Source: CFX5 sp964568485
GTDB lineage: Bacteria; Chloroflexota; Anaerolineae; Caldilineales; Caldilineaceae
NCBI GenBank assembly: GCA_964568485.1
Contig: CAZMRA010000159.1
Location: 1-11,691, forward strand
Direction of reading: 5' to 3'
Length of the DNA stretch: 11,691 nt
Within the stretch, counting starts at the first letter, position 1. Every line of letters begins with the position of its first letter. Positions 1 through 5,381 of this stretch are shown here, one piece after another. The notes under the pieces are model-generated. The model did no database searches, was not told the DNA's origin, and saw only the letters and a list, made by a program, of their open reading frames with translations. A program made the translations under genes and the position numbers.

Positions 1-6
1 TAAGCA

Positions 7-30
7 AACGAACGTTTTTGTTTGTTCGTT
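7..30. repeat. Operator-like dyad at the leftward transcription start
   Basis: AACGAAC (7-13) and GTTCGTT (24-30) form a perfect 7-bp inverted repeat with a 10-bp spacer. A second, overlapping dyad GTTCG-TT-CGAAC spans 24-35. Both cover the expected start site (about position 27) and touch the -10 element of the leftward promoter at 34-62. That is the classic position for a dimeric repressor. GAAC/GTTC half-sites occur in operators of TetR-type regulators and of LexA in several phyla, but the spacing here does not fit the standard 4-bp LexA box, so the regulator is unknown. Confidence 0.5.
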
Positions 31-33
31 CGA

Positions 34-62
34 ACTGTAACATCGCTTTCTCGTTTTGTCAA
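34..62 (-). promoter_or_regulatory. Leftward sigma-70-type promoter
   Basis: On the minus strand TTGACA (62 down to 57) is a perfect -35 hexamer. After exactly 17 bp comes TACAGT (39 down to 34) as -10, preceded by TGT, an extended -10. Transcription would start near 27 and run out of the window to the left, so its gene is not visible. It is the best promoter match in the window. The start site falls inside the dyad at 7-30, so repression by a dimeric DNA-binding protein is a reasonable guess. Confidence 0.6.
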
Positions 63-143
63 TAGGTATGATATACTGGCTTTGTATGGAGAGAGCTTCC
101 TGGCGTGAGTTCTCCTTCCTCTTGATGGTTTCTACAGAAGTTG

Positions 144-168
144 CGAACAAAGATAATTATTTTGTTCG
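144..168. repeat. Second GTTCG/CGAAC dyad
   Basis: CGAACAAA (144-151) and TTTGTTCG (161-168) form a perfect 8-bp inverted repeat around a 9-bp AT-only-plus-G spacer that itself contains the palindrome ATAATTAT. Its right part TTTGTTCGTT (161-170) is an exact 10-bp direct copy of 21-30 in the first dyad. A further shared word TCGTTTTGT occurs at 51-59 and 166-174. Two related dyads about 137 bp apart suggest two binding sites of one regulator on either side of the leftward promoter. Confidence 0.45.
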
Positions 169-490
169 TTTTGTAATCTTGATTACATATGAATCTGTCT
201 GAAGATGATAGAGTATAGCCCTCCATTCTAAATCCCTAAACTTGTATCGCCCAGGCCATCTCAACCGATAAAATAGCTATTCAACAATCTAATATATTCC
301 TTTCTTCCAGGTGGTGACCCAATCACCCATGTCGGCTATTAAATAGGCTCTACATTTATTGATAAGCCTAGCCTTATTATCTCAACAACATCACTCTTCA
401 CTACAGCCAAACTCTAACTCAACAGACTTTTTGAAAACTGAATAATCTGTTGCTCTGCTCAGCAAGATAGGCAAACCTACTTTTTGAGCC

Positions 491-519
491 ATGACCAAAT
501 CGGTAGCACTTGCTATATA
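491..519 (+). promoter_or_regulatory. Candidate promoter for the lipoprotein-kinase gene set
   Basis: ATGACC (491-496, matching TGAC of the -35 consensus) and TATATA (514-519) are separated by 17 bp, and the -10 is preceded by TGC as an extended -10. The start would be near 526, giving a leader of about 65 nt before the ATG at 592. Each hexamer matches only four of six bases, so this is a moderate candidate. Confidence 0.35.
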
Positions 520-579
520 AGACAAGATGCTTGCTGGTCTGCTCCCCTATATCTGACCCCCTATACAAGATCTTTATTC

Positions 580-586
580 AAGGAGG
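580..586 (+). promoter_or_regulatory. Strong Shine-Dalgarno AAGGAGG
   Basis: AAGGAGG ends five bases before the ATG at 592 and fixes the start of the lipoprotein gene. It is the strongest ribosome site in the window, which suggests the lipoprotein is made in larger amounts than the kinase that follows. Confidence 0.8.
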
Positions 587-591
587 AATAA

Positions 592-1170
592 ATGATCCAG
601 CCTCGCCATTCATTCTGGCTTTCAGCATGCTCATCACTTTTGGTTTTGTTTTTGGCCTCATGTACAAACTCGCCCAAATTTGAGGACGCATATACAGTTG
701 TCTCGCCAGCAACATTGACGAAAGGTGACCCAATTCCCCCGCCTGCCAACGAACCAATTTTGACGGTCACTGGCAAAATTGGCACAACCAACAGCGGTGA
801 TACCATCCAGATGGACCTCGCCACCATTGAAGCGGTCGGTGTAATCGCCTACAGCGTGGATGACTTGTTTGAAGAACGGGAGATCGATTTTGAAGGCGTA
901 TTGATGCGAGATCTGCTTGAGCTTTGGCAGGTCGCTGATGATGCGGAGACAGCACATTTTGTTGCGTTAAATGACTATGTGGTGGATATCCCAGTGGTCG
1001 AATTGCGCGAATACCCCATTATGTTTGCGCTCAAAGCCGATGGTGAGTATATGCAGCCAGCATATCGCGGGCCAGCGATGATTGTCTATCCGATGCAGTA
1101 TTACAATTTCGATTTGGCTGTAATTCGTTGGAATTGGATTTGGCAGATCAAATCCATCGACTTTCGCTAA
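592..1170 (+). CDS. Lipoprotein with sulfite-oxidase-like (molybdopterin-domain) fold, probable sensor subunit
   Basis: This 192-residue protein starts at the ATG behind AAGGAGG. Residues 1-23 are a lipoprotein signal peptide: Arg5/His6, a hydrophobic stretch, then the lipobox LASC with lipid-bearing Cys24. Residues 25-53 are a proline-rich linker. Residues 54-192 resemble the short stand-alone form of the oxidoreductase molybdopterin-binding domain: LTVTGKIG (57-64), FEGVLMRDLL (100-109), ALNDYVVDIP (125-134), YRGPAMIVYP (158-167) and the terminal IWQIKSIDF (183-191). There is no cysteine after Cys24, so the cysteine that ligates molybdenum in sulfite oxidase and YedY/MsrP is absent and catalysis of that kind is unlikely. 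In the relatives I recall, such proteins are encoded beside membrane sensor kinases or GGDEF proteins, as here, with the kinase 99 bp downstream. I infer an extracytoplasmic sensing subunit; ligand unknown. Confidence 0.8.
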   Translation: MIQPRHSFWLSACSSLLVLFLASCTNSPKFEDAYTVVSPATLTKGDPIPPPANEPILTVTGKIGTTNSGDTIQMDLATIEAVGVIAYSVDDLFEEREIDFEGVLMRDLLELWQVADDAETAHFVALNDYVVDIPVVELREYPIMFALKADGEYMQPAYRGPAMIVYPMQYYNFDLAVIRWNWIWQIKSIDFR

Positions 1171-1256
1171 CAGATAGCTCATTTGATCCTCGCCCCGCCA
1201 ACTTCTTGATTGTGCACGTTATCAAAAAAACCTCCTAGCCACAGAGAAGCTATCTG
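1171..1256 (+). repeat. Inverted repeat spanning the lipoprotein-kinase gap
   Basis: CAGATAGCT (1171-1179, immediately after the lipoprotein stop) and AGCTATCTG (1248-1256) are perfect 9-bp complements enclosing the gap. The right arm ends at the kinase Shine-Dalgarno GAGGGG (1256-1261). Inside the loop, CCTC (1231-1234) could instead pair with GAGG (1256-1259) of that site. In a polycistronic mRNA this structure could hold back kinase translation or protect the upstream message. This is inferred from pairing only. Confidence 0.4.
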
Positions 1257-1269
1257 AGGGGTACTATAT

Positions 1270-3456
1270 ATGAAGAGGTTTAAGACAAATTTTGTTCTCC
1301 CTCTCTCGTTCCAGGACGCCAATCCACTTCTTCGTTTGTTGTTGATGATTAGCACGTTGATTTTTTTATTGCCAGCGATTTTATGGCTCGTTTTTCAATT
1401 GAATCATCAACGTGGTCTTCAGCAACAGATATTGAATAGTCGAATTACGCAGCATACAATCCGCCATCTTGCTCAGCTGCAGCGCGTTCACTTGCGAATG
1501 TATGTGTTGGTTGCTGAGGGCAATGAGCGATTTGATCCCGTAAAGGTTACGGAGGCGAAGGCTTTGGTGTGGAGTGCACTCCGCACCTTGGAATCTCCCC
1601 TGTATCAGGATTCTTGGGACTCGCAGACTCAGGACTCATTGCAAGAGTACCGGGCTCGGTGGAGTGCTTTACAACCGTTACTTGCTGAATGGGAGAATGA
1701 TCCGACTGAACCGGAAACGTGGTCTGCTGTTTTGTCGCACATGGAAGAGGCCGAACAACTGGTTTATTCGCTCATGTTGGCCAGCCACGCCCATTTTGAA
1801 GAGCGGCTGATTATCTGGGCGGAAACTTCACAGCGCCTTAACAAGATGATTACCTTGGCAATTATCGCCTTGTTAATCTTGACTTTACTAGTGATCTACA
1901 CCCTCTATCACATGGTGAAGGCACAAGCTGAGGGTGCGCGAGTGCTTGAGGTCAACGAACGTCGTCAACGTGCACTCCTCGATTCGATCCCCGATGCTGT
2001 GTTGCGGGTGGCGGATAACGGTGTCTTTATTGATGTGAAGCCAGCCACTCATTTTGTTCTCCCGACGCCTTACGATCAATTGCTCCAGCGCAATATTCGT
2101 GATGTCCTACCCGCCAATGTTGCTGGGCTTCTACTCCAAACCATTGAGGAAACCATCGCTACTCAACAGGAAGGCTATTGTGAGTCTACAATGGCGGTGG
2201 TAGAAGATGAGCGCGTGCGTAATTTTGAGACTAGAGTGATTCCCAGTGGGAATGCCGAAGTTCAACTAATCATGCGGGATGTGACGTTGGACCGGCAACA
2301 CGAAGAACAGGCTCGCCAGGCGCAAAAACTCGAAAGTCTCGGTGTCTTGGCCGGCGGGATCGCCCATGATTTTAACAACTTGCTAACAGGTATCCTCGGT
2401 CAAGCTTCGTTGGCCAGACTCAAATTGTCTAAAGGAGGTGTTGTTCTCGACAATATCGAAAAAATAGTCAAATCGGCTGAACAGGCAGGTGATCTCACCC
2501 GGCAACTGTTGGCTTATGCTGGGAAAGGAAAATTTCAGATCTCGCCGCTGGATCTGAATCAACTCATCCGCGATACAACCGGACTGATGCACACGGCCAT
2601 GCCCGGTTCTGTTGAATTGAGCCTCAAGCTTGATGAGCGACTGCCTCGTGTCCAGGCCGATCGTGGCCAGCTGCAGCAAGTCATCATGAATCTTTTCATC
2701 AACGCTGTGGAAGCCACTAAAGAGAATGGTGGTTCCATCGAAATTAAGACGCATCAGCAGCAGGTGACTGTAGATTCCCCGATCAAGAACTATGTGGTCA
2801 ATGAGCTGGATGCAGGCCACTATACTGTGATGCAAATCACTGACACCGGAGTTGGGATGGACCAGGCGGTGCTGGCGCGCATTTTTGACCCATTTTTTTC
2901 CACCAAACCTCAGGGGCATGGGCTGGGTCTTTCCGCTACACTCGGCATTATTCGGACCCATCGCGGCGGTTTACATGTCCAGAGCCAGCCTGGTAATGGC
3001 ACGACCTTTATCATCCTGTTGCCCGCACTGATCGAACACCCCCTGGATGTGGCCCTGCCTGTTACAGAGGAGACTGCTTCCCAGGGTAAGCAACAGACAA
3101 TTTTGGTGATCGACGATGAACCGGCGGTCCGTGAAGTTGCCTCTGAAATTTTGACGGAACATGGCCATACCGTTGTATTGGCGGCTGATGGCCGTGCTGG
3201 GGTCGAGCTGTTCCGGCTGCGCCATCAACAGATTGATTTGGTGTTACTAGATATGAAGATGCCAGGTATGGATGGCCGACAGACGTATCAAGCGCTCAGT
3301 GAGATCCGCCGTGATGTCAAGGTAATCTTCGCTTCTGGTTATAGTGAAGTTGAGCTTAGTAGCCAACTGGCTGATTCGACAACGCTTGCCTTTCTGCATA
3401 AACCTTATACAATCGAGGCGTTGATGAATATGGTGGAGCACATATTGGCAAAGTAA
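1270..3456 (+). CDS. Membrane hybrid sensor histidine kinase (helical sensor, PAS, HisKA, HATPase, receiver)
   Basis: The protein has 728 residues; the start is the ATG eight bases after GAGGGG. Order: transmembrane helix about 21-43, an extracytoplasmic region of about 150 residues that looks all-helical (44-191), transmembrane helix about 192-216, a PAS-like domain about 230-340, a HisKA H-box with His366 in AGGIAHDFNN, the ATPase with Asn478 in NLFINAVEA, Asp525 in DTGVGM and GHGLGL (549-554), then a receiver (about 610-725) with Asp615/Asp616, phospho-acceptor Asp661, Ser689 in the Thr/Ser position and Lys711. All key residues are present, so kinase and receiver should be active. The HDFNN H-box is typical of NtrB-like (HPK4) kinases. 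The protein ends with the receiver; no output or HPt domain is present. It lies between the Moco-fold lipoprotein and a DUF2891 gene. I infer that the lipoprotein signals through the outer helical domain. Confidence 0.92.
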   Translation: MKRFKTNFVLPLSFQDANPLLRLLLMISTLIFLLPAILWLVFQLNHQRGLQQQILNSRITQHTIRHLAQLQRVHLRMYVLVAEGNERFDPVKVTEAKALVWSALRTLESPLYQDSWDSQTQDSLQEYRARWSALQPLLAEWENDPTEPETWSAVLSHMEEAEQLVYSLMLASHAHFEERLIIWAETSQRLNKMITLAIIALLILTLLVIYTLYHMVKAQAEGARVLEVNERRQRALLDSIPDAVLRVADNGVFIDVKPATHFVLPTPYDQLLQRNIRDVLPANVAGLLLQTIEETIATQQEGYCESTMAVVEDERVRNFETRVIPSGNAEVQLIMRDVTLDRQHEEQARQAQKLESLGVLAGGIAHDFNNLLTGILGQASLARLKLSKGGVVLDNIEKIVKSAEQAGDLTRQLLAYAGKGKFQISPLDLNQLIRDTTGLMHTAMPGSVELSLKLDERLPRVQADRGQLQQVIMNLFINAVEATKENGGSIEIKTHQQQVTVDSPIKNYVVNELDAGHYTVMQITDTGVGMDQAVLARIFDPFFSTKPQGHGLGLSATLGIIRTHRGGLHVQSQPGNGTTFIILLPALIEHPLDVALPVTEETASQGKQQTILVIDDEPAVREVASEILTEHGHTVVLAADGRAGVELFRLRHQQIDLVLLDMKMPGMDGRQTYQALSEIRRDVKVIFASGYSEVELSSQLADSTTLAFLHKPYTIEALMNMVEHILAK

Positions 3457-3479
3457 CCAGAGAAAGAAGAAATCAGTCG

Positions 3480-4505
3480 ATGGCTACAACCTTGCAGGCA
3501 TTTTTAGAGCGACTCATCCCTGCTACCTTGAGCAATCTTCAGCGCGAATATCCACATGGCCTGCTGCACCAATTCCAGGAGCCGGCGGATTTGGCCTTGC
3601 CTGCCCAATTGCACCCGACTTTTTATGGCTGTTACGATTGGCATTCGGCTGTGCATTCACACTGGCAAGTAGTGCGGGCCTTGCGCGTTTATCCCGGCGC
3701 GCCTTTTGCCGATGCGGCGATTGCTGTCCTAGATCGCAGCTTTGCGCCAGCCAATCTGGCCGCCGAGCTGGCTTACTTGCAGCGCTATCCTAGCTTTGAA
3801 ATGCCCTACGGGATCGCTTGGCTTTTGCAATTGGTGGCTGAATTGCGCGAATGGGCAACGCCACAAAGCGAGCAGTGGCTGGAGCATCTAGCCCCGCTAG
3901 AGCGCCTCGCCGCGCAACGCTTTCAGCGTTACATCATGCGCCTGCCTTACCCCATCCGTTCGGGTGTGCACAATCAGAGTGCCTTTGCCATGGCGCTTGT
4001 GCTGGATTGGGCGCGCACCGTGGACGATGCTGAGCTTGCTGCGACGATTGCGCAGCGGGCTCAGCACTTTTTTGCCGGCGATCGCAATGCGCCGCTGGCT
4101 TATGAACCATCAGGCACCGACTTTTTATCGCCAGTCCTTGCGGAAGCAGATCTGTTACGGCGGATCTGGGGGCAAGCAGAATTTGCTACGTGGTTATGGC
4201 AATTCTGGGGGGCAGATGCAGTTGATCTGCTGCCACGCTCATTGCAACCCTTGGCGGTGGTCGATTACAGTGATGGTCAGCTGGCCCATTTTACCGGCTT
4301 GAATCTGAGCCGGGCTTGGATGCTCGAAGGAATTGCAAACCATCTCCTACACACTGATCCGCTGCGGCCCGTGTTGCTGGACTTGGCGCAACGGCACCGC
4401 AGCGCCGGGCTGGCGGACGCCGAACACCCGGATTATATGGTTTCGCACTGGACACCGAGCTTTGCGCTCTATCTGTTGACGGAGCGCGGGCTGATCGGCG
4501 TGTAA
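3480..4505 (+). CDS. DUF2891 family protein
   Basis: The protein has 341 residues with no signal peptide or membrane helix and so is probably cytoplasmic. I recognise the DUF2891 family from its conserved blocks: FYGCYDWHSAVHSHW (48-62), RYPSFEMPYGIAWLL (102-116), HNQSAFAM (164-171), EPSGTDFLSPVLAEADL (209-225), GLNLSRAWML (273-282) and MVSHWTPSFALYLLT (320-334). The many invariant His, Asp, Trp and Tyr residues and the helical repeat look suggest an all-alpha barrel with a binding or catalytic pocket, but the function is unknown and I do not assign one. The start lies 23 bp after the kinase stop, with only a weak purine-rich GAAAGAAG as ribosome site. Close spacing suggests co-transcription with the kinase. 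Its 3' part is more GC-rich than the kinase gene. The stop lies 9 bp from the stop of the convergent response regulator, with no visible terminator between them. Confidence 0.85.
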   Translation: MATTLQAFLERLIPATLSNLQREYPHGLLHQFQEPADLALPAQLHPTFYGCYDWHSAVHSHWQVVRALRVYPGAPFADAAIAVLDRSFAPANLAAELAYLQRYPSFEMPYGIAWLLQLVAELREWATPQSEQWLEHLAPLERLAAQRFQRYIMRLPYPIRSGVHNQSAFAMALVLDWARTVDDAELAATIAQRAQHFFAGDRNAPLAYEPSGTDFLSPVLAEADLLRRIWGQAEFATWLWQFWGADAVDLLPRSLQPLAVVDYSDGQLAHFTGLNLSRAWMLEGIANHLLHTDPLRPVLLDLAQRHRSAGLADAEHPDYMVSHWTPSFALYLLTERGLIGV

Positions 4506-4514
4506 AGTGTGGCG

Positions 4515-5213
4515 CTAGCTGAGGGTATGGCGATGCTCATCAAGCAGGTTGAGTAGATGTTCGTGTGGGTGTGTACGGAGATAATAGAGTAGCGCTTGCA
4601 CCCGATTCGTGAGCTTGAGTTTGCGTAAGATCTGGGTGACATGGACGCGGACTGTATGTTCGCTAATTTGTAAGGCCTCGGCAATGACACGGTTGCTGTG
4701 GCCACGGGCAATCCAAGCCAACACTTCACGCTCGCGTATGGTCAGCTTGTCGTAGGTCGGTTGCATAACAACCTGGGGGATAATCGGGTGGTTGAGCGAC
4801 CGCACTAATAAGGTCGAGATCTGCGGTGATAAAGCGATCCCCCCATTACAGGCGGTGTGAATTGCCTGCACCAACTCGCTTGGGGTTACCGTCTTCAGGA
4901 GATAACCGGATACGCCAGCTTGAATGCACTGGATGACTGTACTTTCATCGTTGACCGCAGTTAAGACCACCACACACATGTCAGGATGTTGGGAAATGAT
5001 TTCGTAGAGTGCACTTAACCCTGACTTCACTGGCAACATGAGATCCAACAGCACAATGTCTGGCGTGAGGGAGAGTGCGAGCTCTACTGCTAGCTTGCCA
5101 TTATCGGCTTCCCCAATCACTTCAATGTCGGCTTCTGTCTCCAAGAGCACACGAAACCCTTCGCGAATTACATGGTGATCATCAACAAGTAAGACTCGTA
5201 TTGTTTGTGACAT
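4515..5213 (-). CDS. NarL/FixJ-family response regulator, orphan
   Basis: This 232-residue DNA-binding response regulator has a receiver at about 5-120 with Asp11/Asp12, phospho-acceptor Asp57 in LLDLMLP, Thr85 and Lys107, all intact. A LuxR-type helix-turn-helix follows at about 156-213 (LTIREREVLAWIARG, recognition helix around SEHTVRVHVTQIL). Phosphorylation should promote dimerisation and promoter binding. No HisKA_3 histidine kinase, the usual partner of this class, is encoded next to it. The nearby hybrid kinase is NtrB-like and carries its own receiver, so pairing is unlikely. The start has only a weak ribosome site (AGG, 12 bases upstream), and a promoter candidate lies so near that the mRNA could be almost leaderless. 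It lies 154 bp downstream of the C25 peptidase gene in the same direction. Confidence 0.93.
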   Translation of the reverse strand: MSQTIRVLLVDDHHVIREGFRVLLETEADIEVIGEADNGKLAVELALSLTPDIVLLDLMLPVKSGLSALYEIISQHPDMCVVVLTAVNDESTVIQCIQAGVSGYLLKTVTPSELVQAIHTACNGGIALSPQISTLLVRSLNHPIIPQVVMQPTYDKLTIREREVLAWIARGHSNRVIAEALQISEHTVRVHVTQILRKLKLTNRVQALLYYLRTHPHEHLLNLLDEHRHTLS

Positions 5214-5225
5214 ATAACAAAACCT

Positions 5226-5254
5226 ATTGTAGTCGAATGGCTCACGCTTGACGG
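5226..5254 (-). promoter_or_regulatory. Candidate promoter of the response regulator gene, with dyad at -35
   Basis: On the minus strand TACAAT (5231 down to 5226, five of six consensus bases) follows CCGTCA (5254 down to 5249) at 17 bp. The -35 is weak. CGCTTG (5245-5250) and CAAGCG (5267-5272) form a 6-bp inverted repeat overlapping the -35, as expected where an activator or autoregulator binds. The start would be near 5219, only about six bases before the ATG. Confidence 0.35.
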
Positions 5255-5352
5255 CTGGTGGCAGACCAAGCGATCTGCTTTTGAGTGATTTCCGAATTCC
5301 TCGAAAATAGCTGTGCTAACCAACACTAGCCTACAAAGCTGGCCGATGAAGA

Positions 5353-5381
5353 ATTTCAGGACGAACTCTATTTCAGGACGA
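5353..5381 (-). repeat. 12-bp direct repeat across the peptidase stop codon
   Basis: ATTTCAGGACGA occurs at 5353-5364 and again at 5370-5381 (plus-strand reading), 17 bp apart. The second copy includes the last codons (IVLK) and one base of the stop of the C25 peptidase gene. The first lies just downstream in another frame. This looks like a short local duplication at the gene's 3' end. Confidence 0.6.

Larger units (their letters stand above)
1..591. other. Non-coding left flank, AT-rich
   Basis: No open frame here has coding character. What the stretch holds: a leftward promoter with an overlapping dyad (7-62), a second dyad (144-168), a 7-bp inverted repeat CAACAGA/TCTGTTG (420-426 / 446-452), a small hairpin TTGCT/AGCAA (450-454 / 461-465), a 4-bp stem TAGG-CAAA-CCTA followed by CTTTTT (468-485) that is at best a very weak terminator, and a rightward promoter candidate at 491-519 in front of the lipoprotein gene. 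The layout suggests an intergenic space between a leftward gene beyond the left edge and the rightward gene set that starts at 592. Confidence 0.7.

Noticed and set aside
56..77. Rightward promoter TTGTCA ... TATACT
   Set aside because: The spacer is only 10 bp; the same bases give a far better leftward promoter on the other strand.
144..168. LexA/SOS box of the CGAAC-N4-GTTCG type
   Set aside because: The half-site words fit but the spacing is far too long, and no SOS gene is visible.
468..485. Intrinsic terminator
   Set aside because: The stem is only 4 bp and no gene precedes it; too weak to call.
1000..1012. 13-bp identical word GAATTGCGCGAAT, also at 3840-3852
   Set aside because: Both copies encode the peptide ELRE in the same frame register inside unrelated proteins; most likely chance.
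1206..1225. TTGAT...ATCAA resembling an FNR box in front of the kinase
   Set aside because: The half-sites are 10 bp apart; an FNR site needs 4, and no promoter is placed suitably next to it.
2383..2961. 192-codon minus-strand frame inside the kinase gene
   Set aside because: It lies wholly within the conserved HisKA/ATPase coding region and has no family resemblance; an antisense shadow.
3964..4302. 112-codon frame inside the DUF2891 gene
   Set aside because: Overlaps conserved DUF2891 motifs in another frame; a shadow frame.
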